From contig DYEO01000085.1 of NCBI GenBank assembly GCA_020725665.1, positions 62,001 through 126,000 on the forward strand: 64,000 nucleotides of DNA, given 5' to 3'. Below, one piece after another: positions 27,820-36,230 of the stretch. Numbering within the stretch: the stretch's first letter is position 1; every line of letters begins with the position of its first letter. The stretch is from Dethiobacter sp. (GTDB taxonomy: Bacteria; Bacillota; Dethiobacteria; DTU022; UBA8154). A model generated the notes under the pieces. It was not told where the DNA came from. It was given only the letters and a program-made list of their open reading frames with translations, and searched no databases. The translations under genes and the position numbers were made by a program.

Positions 27820-28038
27820 AGGATGGGTCTTGGCTACAATTACTTCCTGTCTATTGCCAAGGGATCGGCCGGTGAAGTTCGTTCACAGCTCTATGTTGCT
27901 TTAGACGTCTGTCTCATTATTAATGAAGAACAGTTTAAGAAGCTCCTTACACTTACCGAGGGAGTCAGTCGAATGATTTATGGTCTAATACTTATCTGCA
28001 CAAATACTTCCAAAGCAAATACTTTTAATGACTATTGA
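27790..28038 (+). pseudogene. Truncated four-helix-bundle (23S rRNA intervening-sequence type) protein
   Basis: An 82-codon frame. Its first ten residues are simply the translated heptad repeat. The rest (FLSIAKGSAGEVRSQLYVAL, then INEEQFKKLLTLTEGVSRMIYGLI) matches the C-terminal half of the four-helix-bundle family first seen in 23S rRNA intervening sequences. The N-terminal half (usual DLxVWQxAxxL and RRAAVSIPxNIAEG motifs) is missing, and no trace of it lies upstream, where rimO ends. It is therefore most likely a decayed copy with no function. It sits between rimO and the rimO terminator, consistent with insertion. Confidence 0.65.
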
Positions 28039-28061
28039 CCTTGGACTTTCGACCTTAGACT
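28034..28061 (-). repeat. Period-7 tandem repeat, right flank, inverted
   Basis: Read on the minus strand, four heptads (AGTCTAA, GGTCGAA, AGTCCAA, GGTCAAT) repeat the pattern found at 27785-27819. The two arrays thus form an imperfect inverted pair around the truncated reading frame and overlap its stop codon. Confidence 0.8.
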
Positions 28062-28074
28062 GTTATTTGACAGG

Positions 28075-28109
28075 AAAATCTTCGTTCAAACAGGAGCGGA
28101 GATTTTTTT
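28075..28109 (+). terminator. Rho-independent terminator, probably of rimO
   Basis: AAAATCTTCG (28075-28084) and CGGAGATTTT (28097-28106) pair with one mismatch and run into further T residues. Confidence 0.75.
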
Positions 28110-28147
28110 GTGAAGGTATTTTGACCTGACTGCTGAGAAGTTATGTG

Positions 28148-28176
28148 TTGTTTCATTGAAACGTCTCTGTTATAAT
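28148..28176 (+). promoter_or_regulatory. Predicted sigma-A promoter of the protease operon
   Basis: TTGTTT (28148-28153) and a perfect TATAAT (28171-28176) are 17 nt apart, about 50 nt before the next gene. Confidence 0.5.
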
Positions 28177-28228
28177 ACTTATGTAAACACATTATGTTAA
28201 CCATTATTGGGTTACGGGGCTGATTTTT

Positions 28229-28771
28229 TTGAAACTTACCCTTAAATGGCCTGTTGTAATAATAACTTTTTTAATAACCCTTTCTATCATATACGCTGCA
28301 AACTACTGGCGCCAGCAAAACCTGGTGATGGAACCGCTACGCGAGCAACTGCTGTCCCTTCATATTGTCGAAGATGTTCAGATAGAGGGCGGCAGAGAAA
28401 AAAATATTTCTGTTTTCCTCGGACAGGTTCCTCATCTTGCTTCAGCATACCAGGAAATACTAAGTGTCTTGCAGTCGCGCAACGAAGAGGGTTCCAGCCA
28501 GATCACGATCATAGACCGGAGAAATCAGTACCTGAGTTCTATCTACGAGAAAATACACTTTGCCATCATGGAAGGGGAAAGGCAGGGAAATTATACGAAG
28601 ATGAACGCAGAAATCAGCCTCCTGCTTAACGAGGAAGATAGGCTGCTTGATTACTCCCTTACTGTGGACCAGGAGAGAATTTACCTGCAACTAATTGCGG
28701 AAGACGCTTACCTGTACGAAGTTATTCCAATTAAAAACAGTTCCTTTGTAACGCAAAAAGCCGGCAGGTAA
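28229..28771 (+). CDS. Membrane-anchored protein of unknown function
   Basis: A 180-residue protein that I do not recognise. It has one N-terminal membrane helix (WPVVIITFLITLSIIYAANYW) with a short Lys-containing N-terminus, so the remaining 150 residues are probably outside the cytoplasm. That part has no cysteine and is predicted by eye to be mixed alpha/beta. It starts at TTG with a weak ribosome site. It is the first gene behind its own promoter and lies 65 bp before the FtsH-like protease, so it may be a partner, adaptor or substrate of that protease. Confidence 0.6.
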   Translation: MKLTLKWPVVIITFLITLSIIYAANYWRQQNLVMEPLREQLLSLHIVEDVQIEGGREKNISVFLGQVPHLASAYQEILSVLQSRNEEGSSQITIIDRRNQYLSSIYEKIHFAIMEGERQGNYTKMNAEISLLLNEEDRLLDYSLTVDQERIYLQLIAEDAYLYEVIPIKNSSFVTQKAGR

Positions 28772-28836
28772 AAAAAAGAACGTTAGCTTATTAAATCTTA
28801 CTCTAACTTCCAACATCCGCATTTTGGAGGTGCATT

Positions 28837-30330
28837 ATGCTTAAGGAAATCGGAATCGGGGGAGGCCTTGGGCTTATCGTCGGTTTGCTCCTTCTAGGAT
28901 TGAATATTTACCCGTTGATTTTTATCCTAGTCCTGATGTTGCTAGTATTTAAAATGATGGATATGAAAGGCGGTATGAAACAGTTCAACTCAATTAAGGG
29001 TGGGGCTGGCCGCAGGAGCGGTCTTATATGCTTCCAGGATATCGGCGGCCAAAATTCAGCTAAACGGGAATTACAGGAAGCCCTTGATTTCTTACGGGAT
29101 CCGGACATGATTAAAGCGATGGGCATCCGGCCACTGAAAGGAATACTTCTTGTCGGCCCCCCGGGAACGGGGAAAACCCTTTTAGCACGTGCTGCTGCCA
29201 CATACACAAATTCCGAGTTTATTCCAGCGGCAGGAAGCGAGTTTATCGAGATGTACGCCGGTGTAGGGGCACAACGAGTGCGGCAGCTTTTTCAGCAAGC
29301 ACGAACCATGGCAAAAAATAATAAAAAGAAAAGTGCAATTATTTTTATTGATGAGATTGAGATTTTGGGAGCGAAAAGGGGAAGCCACAGTTCTCATCTG
29401 GAATATGACCAGACACTGAACCAGTTACTGGTAGAGATGGACGGCCTCAGCCTCGATGATGAGGTAACCATACTGATGGTGGCGGCTACCAACAGGCACG
29501 ATCTCCTGGACAAAGCTTTGCTCCGGCCGGGACGTTTTGACCGTATTGTACAGGTTGAACTTCCCGATTGTGAGGGAAGGCTGCAGATATTAAATATTCA
29601 TGCCCGTAACAAGCCGCTGGCATCGGATGTAAATCTGGAAAATATTGCTATGGAAACTTTTGGCTTTTCCGGGGCACAGTTGGAATCTCTGACAAATGAA
29701 GCAGCAATTCTTGCTTTTCGTGAAAAAGCAAAACAACTGGGGACAAAACATTTAAAAGAAGCAATCGACAAGGTGATTATGGGGGAAAAGCTGGATCGCC
29801 GTCCGGATAAAGATGAATGTATGCGTATCGCTATACACGAAACAGGTCATGCCGTAATCAGCGAGTGTATCAGACCTTCTTCCATTTCCACCGTGGCTAT
29901 TGTCCCGCGGGGAAAGGCGATGGGATATATACGGCAGATCCCGGAGAAAGACAGTTATCTTTATACAAGGGAACATCTGGAGGGGCAGATTGCCGTTTTA
30001 CTGGGAGGTGCTGTAAGTGAGGAGGAAGTCCTGGGCAGCCGCAGTACGGGGGCAACCATGGACTTTGAGCAGGCCATAGAACTTGCCAGGACGATTATCA
30101 CTTCCGGACTCTCTTCCATGGGAGTGGTCAGCACGAATGATCTGCCCAACGGCGTGTTACACGAATACATGAAGGAAATTATCAGCTCCCAGGAGGAAAG
30201 GGTGCGCAAATTGATCCGGAATTACCTGCCGGTAATCAAAAATGTAGCGCACTACCTGTTGGAAAAGGAAAGAATAAGCGGAAATTACCTGCGGGAGCTG
30301 CTTAGAAGGGAACAGAAAAACGCTGTTTAA
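28837..30330 (+). CDS. Compact FtsH-like membrane AAA+ metalloprotease
   Basis: A 497-residue protein. Two closely spaced N-terminal hydrophobic segments (residues 5-40) replace the usual two helices and external domain of FtsH. The AAA+ module has Walker A GPPGTGKT at about 107-114, Walker B IIFIDEIE, and the SRH region ATNRHDLLDKALLRPGRFDR. The M41 protease domain keeps the zinc site HETGH at 334-338 and the third-ligand region STGATMDFEQA, so it should be active. It is about 100-150 residues shorter than housekeeping FtsH. AGGTG precedes the ATG. Role unknown; a specialised protease, perhaps for sporulation, is my inference. Confidence 0.88.
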   Translation: MLKEIGIGGGLGLIVGLLLLGLNIYPLIFILVLMLLVFKMMDMKGGMKQFNSIKGGAGRRSGLICFQDIGGQNSAKRELQEALDFLRDPDMIKAMGIRPLKGILLVGPPGTGKTLLARAAATYTNSEFIPAAGSEFIEMYAGVGAQRVRQLFQQARTMAKNNKKKSAIIFIDEIEILGAKRGSHSSHLEYDQTLNQLLVEMDGLSLDDEVTILMVAATNRHDLLDKALLRPGRFDRIVQVELPDCEGRLQILNIHARNKPLASDVNLENIAMETFGFSGAQLESLTNEAAILAFREKAKQLGTKHLKEAIDKVIMGEKLDRRPDKDECMRIAIHETGHAVISECIRPSSISTVAIVPRGKAMGYIRQIPEKDSYLYTREHLEGQIAVLLGGAVSEEEVLGSRSTGATMDFEQAIELARTIITSGLSSMGVVSTNDLPNGVLHEYMKEIISSQEERVRKLIRNYLPVIKNVAHYLLEKERISGNYLRELLRREQKNAV

Positions 30331-30349
30331 GTTTAATGCGACTGTTTTC

Positions 30350-31726
30350 GTGAGGATTCTCAAGTACGCCACAGCAATCCTTCTTATGTTCCTGGTAATG
30401 CAAATGCTCGGCCCCTACGGTTTTCAGGCAGGGGCTTTTGATCTAGAAACATCGATTAAACTGAATTTGCGGGAAAATGGAAAGACCGTAGTGCATCTTC
30501 CACCGCTGGGCCGCGTTACCGCTTTTACGCATTATCCTCCCCTGGATCTTCACTTTGTCCTGAAAAACATTAATCTGGACGCATTAGAGTCGCTGGATGC
30601 TCTTTCCCCCAGTGCCAACCTGCCTGATTTGCTGGTCAATGATACTAAAATCCATATGGTTAAATATTTTATATTTCTACTGCTCCTTTCCTTTTGTCTT
30701 GGAACGGGAAGTGCGCTATTGTGGGGACGGCAGCGTGTCAATAAGATAGAAGCCCTGCATTTGGGCCTGGTCAATGTCCTTGTTCTTACATTATTACTGT
30801 CATTCTCAGTGTATACTTATGACACGGATGCCTTTAGCCGTGCCGGTTACGAGGGGATGCTGGAGGCGGCTCCCCTTGTTATGGGAGTTATGGAAGAAGG
30901 ACATAAGCTGATCGGAGATCTGGGACTCCAATTTGGTGCAGTAGTAAGCAGTGCATCCATGCTGCAGAGGGAGATAGAGACTACGGATTCATTCAGCGAA
31001 AAAAAGGATACTTTCTGCCTCTTGCACGTCTCGGATATTCACAATAATCCTGCGGCTTTCAATTTAATGCGGCGTGTTCTTGAAACTTATAATGTAGATC
31101 TGATTATCGATACGGGTGACCTGGTGGATTTTGGCACAAGCCTGGAACTGAAAGTTATGGAAGATTCTATTCGTTCTTTTCCTGTGCCATATATTTTTGT
31201 GCCCGGTAATCATGATTCCCCGGCAGTAGTGGATCAACTCAAGACGATAGAGAATGTTACCGTCCTTGAAGCGGGGGTGGTGGAAAGAGAGGGCCTGCGT
31301 ATTGCCGCTATCGCCGATCCCTCGTCATATTACCCCACCAGTGCTGTTTCCGATGCAGAAACGTTGGAGGAAACAGCAAGAAAACTACAGAAACTTGTTG
31401 ACAGGGAAGGCAGGATCGATATTATCGCAGCCCATAATCCGGAATTTTTTCGTTTTCTGCGTCGTGACGGAAATTTGCTGCTTGGTGGGCATATGCACAG
31501 TCCCCAGGTCTTTAAAGGAGCTGACTACATCGAAATAAACGCCGGCAGCAGCGGGGCTTCGGGGATCAGGGGGTTACAAAAGATGGAGATGCAATATAGT
31601 TTAGTGTTGATCCATTTTGTTGCAGAGGAGCAGGATAATACATGGCGTCCATATGCTGCCGACCTGGTAGCAGTTAAGCAATTCCCTCTCCATTTCAGCT
31701 TTGAGCGCTTTATACTGGAAAATTGA
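30350..31726 (+). CDS. Membrane-anchored calcineurin-like metallophosphoesterase
   Basis: A 458-residue protein with an N-terminal membrane helix or signal (ATAILLMFLVMQMLG), an external loop and two further helices near residues 103-123 and 137-157. The C-terminal half is a metallophosphoesterase with all usual metal motifs: LHVSDIHNN, DTGDLVDFG, VPGNHDS, AAHNPEFF and LLGGHMHSP. The substrate is unknown. The GTG start has no strong ribosome site and follows the protease gene by 19 bp, so it is probably read from the same transcript. Confidence 0.82.
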   Translation: MRILKYATAILLMFLVMQMLGPYGFQAGAFDLETSIKLNLRENGKTVVHLPPLGRVTAFTHYPPLDLHFVLKNINLDALESLDALSPSANLPDLLVNDTKIHMVKYFIFLLLLSFCLGTGSALLWGRQRVNKIEALHLGLVNVLVLTLLLSFSVYTYDTDAFSRAGYEGMLEAAPLVMGVMEEGHKLIGDLGLQFGAVVSSASMLQREIETTDSFSEKKDTFCLLHVSDIHNNPAAFNLMRRVLETYNVDLIIDTGDLVDFGTSLELKVMEDSIRSFPVPYIFVPGNHDSPAVVDQLKTIENVTVLEAGVVEREGLRIAAIADPSSYYPTSAVSDAETLEETARKLQKLVDREGRIDIIAAHNPEFFRFLRRDGNLLLGGHMHSPQVFKGADYIEINAGSSGASGIRGLQKMEMQYSLVLIHFVAEEQDNTWRPYAADLVAVKQFPLHFSFERFILEN

Positions 31727-31732
31727 AATTAA

Positions 31733-31895
31733 CCACGGAAAACACGAATCACGTAATACATGGAAAGCACGGAAGGTAAAATAATAACAGCGGAGAAGGA
31801 TTATTTTGTTTTTTGTTGAATTAATATTGAGGAAAGGTAACTGTTCATATTTCATTTGATTTTTATTCTCCGACTTTTGACATTTGACTTTCGTT
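31733..31895. repeat. Repeat relics between the phosphoesterase and thpR
   Basis: The gap holds two repeat remnants. At 31733-31776 degenerate ACGGAAA/CACGAA units occur. At 31868-31895, read on the minus strand, GTCRAAN heptads end in GTCGGAG exactly like the array at 27785-27819. No gene was found here. A reading frame upstream of thpR (from 31856) runs through this repeat and is not considered part of thpR. Confidence 0.6.
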
Positions 31896-31915
31896 TCATG
31901 AAAAGAGGGAAATGC

Positions 31916-32458
31916 ATGCGCGCCTTTATCGCCGTAAATTTGGACCGGCAGATCCGGGACGAGCTTGTTAGATTGCAGCAAAGACTTGCAAAAAAGGTTA
32001 AAGGATTCAGGTGGACAAAAGGGGAACTGCTGCACATAACCCTCAGGTTTCTGGGCGAAATAGAACCCTTGGCTCTCTCAAGCATTGCCGGGGCGCTGGA
32101 GAAAGTAGGACAAAATACCCCTTCCTTCAGCCTGTCTTTTTCAGGACTCTGTGCTTTTCCGGCGGTAAGCAAACTGAGGGTTATTTGGATTGGACTAGGA
32201 GAAGGGGAAACTGAACTTGCCGGACTGGCACGGGATGTATGTACGGCGCTTCAAGAAACCGCTTCATCTTTTGTCCCTCATCTTACTATCGCAAGGTCAA
32301 AAAAAAATGAAATCGTGAATGCTTCCCGGGATGTATTAGACGGAGATTGGCGTTGTGCCGGTACTTTTCGGGTTGAAAGCTTTTCTCTAATGGAAAGCAT
32401 ATTATATCCCTCCGGCCCAGTCTATAAAGAGTTAAAAAAGTTTTTTTTAAATAATTGA
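31916..32458 (+). CDS. thpR: RNA 2',3'-cyclic phosphodiesterase (LigT/ThpR)
   Basis: A 180-residue member of the 2H phosphoesterase family, which opens 2',3'-cyclic phosphates at RNA ends; some members also join tRNA halves. Both catalytic HxTx motifs are present: HITLRFLGE near residue 42 and HLTIARSK near 125. MRAFIAVNLD is the usual N-terminus. The ATG at 31916 follows GAGGGA; an upstream in-frame ATG (31856) lies in repeat sequence. recA follows after 70 bp. Confidence 0.92.
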   Translation: MRAFIAVNLDRQIRDELVRLQQRLAKKVKGFRWTKGELLHITLRFLGEIEPLALSSIAGALEKVGQNTPSFSLSFSGLCAFPAVSKLRVIWIGLGEGETELAGLARDVCTALQETASSFVPHLTIARSKKNEIVNASRDVLDGDWRCAGTFRVESFSLMESILYPSGPVYKELKKFFLNN

Positions 32459-32485
32459 CAAGCCGGAAGGATTTTCCCATATAAA
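32455..32485 (+). promoter_or_regulatory. Possible promoter of recA
   Basis: TTGACA (32455-32460) overlaps the thpR stop, and TATAAA lies at 32480-32485, with a longer than ideal 19-nt spacing. No GAAC-N4-GTTC LexA box was seen nearby. Confidence 0.4.
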
Positions 32486-32528
32486 GTCGAAGTTTAACAA
32501 ATAATTAGAACAATGCAGGGGGGCCGAA

Positions 32529-33575
32529 ATGGAAAAGAGTAAAGCACTGGAAATGGCTTTGTTGCATATAGAAAAGCAATTTGGCAAAGGTTCAATCATG
32601 AAGCTCGGTTCCGATACAAAAGCAAACGTCGCCGTGATTCCCACCGGGGCCTTAACCCTGGATCTGGCCCTGGGAGTTGGGGGACTGCCACGAGGCCGCA
32701 TCATTGAGATTTTCGGCCCGGAATCTTCGGGAAAGACAACAGTGGCCCTGCACGTGATCGCTGAAGCCCAGAAAAACGGGGGCTTTGCAGCTTTCATCGA
32801 TGCCGAACATGCGCTTGATCCACTCTATGCTAAGAAACTGGGCGTAAATATCGATGAACTTCTTGTTTCCCAGCCGGATACGGGTGAGCAGGCTCTGGAG
32901 ATAGCAGAAGCACTGGTACGCAGTGGAGCTATCGATGTCCTTGTGATTGATTCGGTGGCAGCACTTGTTCCCCGGGCGGAGATTGAAGGGGAGATGGGGG
33001 ACGTGCATGTGGGACTGCAAGCCCGCTTAATGTCCCAAGCCATGCGCAAGCTCTCCGGAGCGGTAAGTAAATTTTCCACAACAGCCATATTTATCAATCA
33101 GATCCGGGAAAAAGTTGGCATAATGTTCGGCAATCCGGAAGTAACCCCGGGTGGGAGAGCGCTGAAGTTTTATGCTACCATCAGGATCGATGTACGTAAA
33201 CAGGAGTCGCTGAAACAGGGCAATGATTTGGTCGGCAGCCGCACCAGGGCAAAAGTGGTAAAGAATAAAGTGGCCCCGCCATTCAGGCAGGGTGATTTTG
33301 ATATTGTCTACGGTACGGGTATATCCAAGGAGGGTTGTATCCTTGATCTGGCGCTGGAAAAAGAGATTATTAAAAAAAGCGGTACATGGTATTCCTACGG
33401 TGAGGAGAAAATTGGACAAGGGAAAGAAAATGTAAAAGATTTCCTGAAACAAAACCCGGAAATAAGCCGGGCTATTGAAGAACAAATCCGTATTCAGTAT
33501 AATTTGCCTGTCCCTGTACAGCTAAAGAATAATAAGGAGTCAGTGTCAACCGTCAACAGCGTTTCCCCGGAATGA
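32529..33575 (+). CDS. recA: Recombinase RecA
   Basis: A 348-residue RecA, which forms filaments on single-stranded DNA, drives strand exchange and stimulates LexA self-cleavage. Walker [10 protein letters not shown], Walker [11 protein letters not shown], the [27 protein letters not shown] region (loop L2) and [18 protein letters not shown] (loop L1) are all conserved. Length is normal. The partner lexA is encoded near 59 kb in this window. recX, often next to recA, is absent; rny follows. Confidence 0.98.
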   Translation: MEKSKALEMALLHIEKQFGKGSIMKLGSDTKANVAVIPTGALTLDLALGVGGLPRGRIIEIFGPESSGKTTVALHVIAEAQKNGGFAAFIDAEHALDPLYAKKLGVNIDELLVSQPDTGEQALEIAEALVRSGAIDVLVIDSVAALVPRAEIEGEMGDVHVGLQARLMSQAMRKLSGAVSKFSTTAIFINQIREKVGIMFGNPEVTPGGRALKFYATIRIDVRKQESLKQGNDLVGSRTRAKVVKNKVAPPFRQGDFDIVYGTGISKEGCILDLALEKEIIKKSGTWYSYGEEKIGQGKENVKDFLKQNPEISRAIEEQIRIQYNLPVPVQLKNNKESVSTVNSVSPE

Positions 33576-33591
33576 TTCTAGATTTTATTAC

Positions 33592-33621
33592 TTGACATAA
33601 TGTCAGCAAAAAGGATAGAAT
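33592..33621 (+). promoter_or_regulatory. Predicted sigma-A promoter of rny
   Basis: A consensus TTGACA (33592-33597) and TAGAAT (33616-33621) with 18-nt spacing begin 17 nt after recA. They leave a leader of about 215 nt before rny. Confidence 0.6.
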
Positions 33622-33765
33622 GTTCCACAGGAAGACTTGTTTGCTATTATTTATTATTGAGTCCCTTAAAATAGATTTGACCATATTATGATGCCTGAAT
33701 GGCACTTCATGATAAAAATACAGGATACAGGATAAAATTTAAATTTCGATCCTGAAGAGGTAAGT

Positions 33766-33816
33766 ATGGCCATTTCTATTTTAAGCTGTGATTCTACAGC
33801 TTATTTTTATTTTTAA
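33766..33816 (+). CDS. Possible leader peptide of rny
   Basis: A 16-codon ORF (MAISILSCDSTAYFYF) with its own ribosome site GAAGAGG, 5 nt before the ATG. It runs across the whole terminator-like hairpin and T run and ends 11 nt before the rny ribosome site. Such a layout would let a translating ribosome disrupt the hairpin. The ORF is too short to prove by sequence alone. Confidence 0.35.
   Translation: MAISILSCDSTAYFYF
33782..33815 (+). terminator. Terminator or attenuator in the rny leader
   Basis: TAAGCTGT (33782-33789) and ACAGCTTA (33796-33803) form a perfect 8-bp stem with a 6-nt loop, followed by TTTTTATTTTT. It can end the recA transcript or attenuate transcription into rny. Confidence 0.65.
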
Positions 33817-33843
33817 AAAACAATGCGGGAGGTGAGATTATCA

Positions 33844-35379
33844 TTGATTACTAATATTATCATCGGTATTGCCAGCCTTTTACTGGGAGTCTGTGGCGGT
33901 TATATTTTACGTAAATCCCTGGCGGAAGCTAAAATAGCTTCTGCGGAGGAACAAGCGCAAAGAATTTTAAAAGAAGCTGAAGAAAAAAATCAGTCTATTA
34001 AAAAAGAAAAAATAATCGAGGCAAAGGAGGAAGTACACCGGCTCAGGCATGAGCTGGAAAAAGAAGTAAAGGAGCGTCGCTCCGAACTGCAGCGATTTGA
34101 ACGGCGCATTTTACAAAAAGAAGAGTCTCTGGATAAAAAAATCGCTAACCTTGAGAAAAAGGAAGAAGATCTGAAAAACCGGGAAAAAGAAAATTCCCTC
34201 GTGCGGGAGAAACTGGATGATACTTTGCGGCAACAGGTTGCTGAACTTGAAAGAATCTCCTGTTTAAGCACTGAGGAGGCTAAAGATATCCTTTTACGCA
34301 GGGTAAAGGACGAAATTCAGCATGAAATAGCCCAGTTAATTAAAGATGTGGAACAACAAGCCAGGGAGGATGCGGATAAAAAAGCCAGGGAGATTATAAC
34401 CCAGGCTATTCAGAGATGTGCCGCTGACCACGTCTCTGAATCCACCGTCTCCGTAGTCAATTTACCAAATGACGAGATGAAAGGGCGTATCATCGGCAGG
34501 GAGGGTAGAAATATTCGCACACTGGAGACACTTACCGGAATTGACCTGATTATCGATGATACACCGGAAGCGGTGATTCTTTCAGGATTTGATCCAATCA
34601 GGCGGGAGGTTGCCCGTATTGCCCTGGAGAAACTTATTGTTGACGGGCGGATTCACCCTGCACGCATTGAGGAGATGGTGGAGAAGGCTCGCCACGAGGT
34701 TGATGTGCAGATTAGAGAAGAAGGTGAACAGGCTGCTTTCTCTGTCAATGTACATGGCATACACCCGGAATTGATCAAGATGCTTGGCCGCCTTAAATTT
34801 CGCACAAGTTATGGTCAGAACGTGCTTAAACATTCCATAGAAGTATCCCACCTGGCCGGCATTATGGCTGCCGAACTTGGCCTTGATGTGAAGTTGGCTA
34901 AAAGGGCGGGCCTGCTTCATGATATCGGCAAGGCCCTGGATCATGAAACAGAAGGTCCGCACATTTATCACGGCGCCGAAGCAGCGAAAAAATACAGGGA
35001 GTCACCGGAGATAGTTAATGCAATTATGGCCCATCACGGTGATTTCGATCCTCAGACAATGGAAGCGGTCCTGATCCAGGCTGCTGATGCTGTTTCTGCG
35101 GCACGGCCGGGGGCACGCCGGGAAACACTGGAATCTTATATTAAACGCCTGGAAAAACTGGAAGATATAGCAGACTCCTTTGAGGGAGTGGAAAAGGCTT
35201 ATGCCATTCAGGCGGGAAGGGAAATTCGCATCATGGTCAAACCGGAAAAAATCGATGACCTTAACGCCATTCAGATTGCCAGGGAAATAGTGAAAAAGAT
35301 TGAGCAGGAGATGGAATATCCCGGGCAGATTAAAGTTGTGGTTATCCGGGAAACAAGGGCTATCGAATACGCCCGCTAA
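33844..35379 (+). CDS. rny: Ribonuclease Y
   Basis: A membrane-bound endoribonuclease of about 511 residues that starts mRNA decay in many Bacillota. An N-terminal membrane helix ([19 protein letters not shown]), a long coiled coil to about residue 200, a KH domain ([21 protein letters not shown]) and an HD domain ([24 protein letters not shown]) are present. The TTG at 33844 follows GGGAGGTGA by 8 nt; the upstream in-frame ATG at 33823 would place this site inside the gene. Confidence 0.96.
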   Translation: MITNIIIGIASLLLGVCGGYILRKSLAEAKIASAEEQAQRILKEAEEKNQSIKKEKIIEAKEEVHRLRHELEKEVKERRSELQRFERRILQKEESLDKKIANLEKKEEDLKNREKENSLVREKLDDTLRQQVAELERISCLSTEEAKDILLRRVKDEIQHEIAQLIKDVEQQAREDADKKAREIITQAIQRCAADHVSESTVSVVNLPNDEMKGRIIGREGRNIRTLETLTGIDLIIDDTPEAVILSGFDPIRREVARIALEKLIVDGRIHPARIEEMVEKARHEVDVQIREEGEQAAFSVNVHGIHPELIKMLGRLKFRTSYGQNVLKHSIEVSHLAGIMAAELGLDVKLAKRAGLLHDIGKALDHETEGPHIYHGAEAAKKYRESPEIVNAIMAHHGDFDPQTMEAVLIQAADAVSAARPGARRETLESYIKRLEKLEDIADSFEGVEKAYAIQAGREIRIMVKPEKIDDLNAIQIAREIVKKIEQEMEYPGQIKVVVIRETRAIEYAR

Positions 35380-35398
35380 AAATGATCGAACTGGAAAT

Positions 35399-35426
35399 AA
35401 GTGCCGTAAGGCACTTTTTTCTTTTT
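35399..35426 (+). terminator. Rho-independent terminator of rny
   Basis: AAGTGCC (35399-35405) and GGCACTT (35410-35416) with loop GTAA, followed by TTTCTTTTTT. Confidence 0.9.
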
Positions 35427-35539
35427 TAAGAAGGAATTATTTTATTATATATTGAATTATAAATCACTATTGATCTATTTAAACACGTTTTCTGTAAATC
35501 TTGTAAAGAAGTATTTAAAGTCGGGGGAGTGGTGCAGAC

Positions 35540-36049
35540 TTGGGTTTAAAACAGGTACCGGAAGAGACATCGCATGCAAGTATGCTGATATTTTTACTGT
35601 TGCGCTACCCGCAAATCTTCATAATCAATTTTAACCTGGCAAAGGAACTGTTTCGCATCTCCTTTATGCTGAAAATTAAATTGGATAATGAGCGTTACAT
35701 AAAATTCAGAAAGAGTTTTTCAGAATGCCTGGGTATTTATAAAGATATGGTTGGTGTAACCCGTTCACCGAGGATTAACCGCAGGAATGTGGATAACCGT
35801 ACATTGTTGCAAGTAACATGGAAAAACGATAACATCTCCATTGAGGAGGTAAACCTTGTCAGTTCCCTGGTACTAAAAGAGTTTCACAAAGATTTAATAA
35901 TTGAAACTCGTAAGGAGAGCTTTATTCAACGGAACAGCGCAGAGGGAGACGAACGCTTTGAATTGCTGCCACCGCGCCGCAAAGAAAACGAAGAGGAAAA
36001 TTTATTTGCCTTTCGTGAAGCAGGCAGGGTTTATGTTTTTGATAAATAG
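35540..36049 (+). CDS. Hypothetical protein between rny and spoVS
   Basis: A 169-residue protein that I do not recognise. Residues 10-35 are moderately hydrophobic (LIFLLLRYPQIFIINFNLA), the rest is charged, and the C-terminus is rich in Glu and Arg (PPRRKENEEEN). No catalytic motif is visible. The TTG start has a purine-rich site (GGGGGAGTGG) about 10 nt upstream. It sits where a YmdB-type phosphoesterase is often found after rny, but it shows no phosphoesterase motifs. It may be related to spoVS by position only. Confidence 0.5.
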   Translation: MGLKQVPEETSHASMLIFLLLRYPQIFIINFNLAKELFRISFMLKIKLDNERYIKFRKSFSECLGIYKDMVGVTRSPRINRRNVDNRTLLQVTWKNDNISIEEVNLVSSLVLKEFHKDLIIETRKESFIQRNSAEGDERFELLPPRRKENEEENLFAFREAGRVYVFDK

Positions 36050-36156
36050 GCCTTCATTTTAGTTTGAAAATATTTTTCAACTAAATGAAGACATAATAAT
36101 ATCTTTATAATTACTTGAAATTTCAATAAAATAATTATTAAATTATTTTTTATAAG

Positions 36157-36185
36157 GAAGGAAATATTTCGATAACGTAGAATAA
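36157..36185 (+). promoter_or_regulatory. Predicted sigma-H promoter of spoVS
   Basis: GAAGGAAAT (36157-36165) and GTAGAATAA (36177-36185) match the sigma-H patterns RNAGGAWWW and RNNGAATWW at every position, with an 11-nt spacer. spoVS is a sigma-H gene in Bacillus subtilis, so sequence and context agree. The surrounding region 36050-36230 is very AT-rich and otherwise empty. Confidence 0.65.
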
Positions 36186-36230
36186 AATAAAGTAAATTCA
36201 AGCTTCTCTAAGAGGAGGTAATATCTATTA

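Noticed and set aside
32459..32528. LexA box upstream of recA
   Set aside because: No GAAC-N4-GTTC pattern was found by eye here or before lexA.
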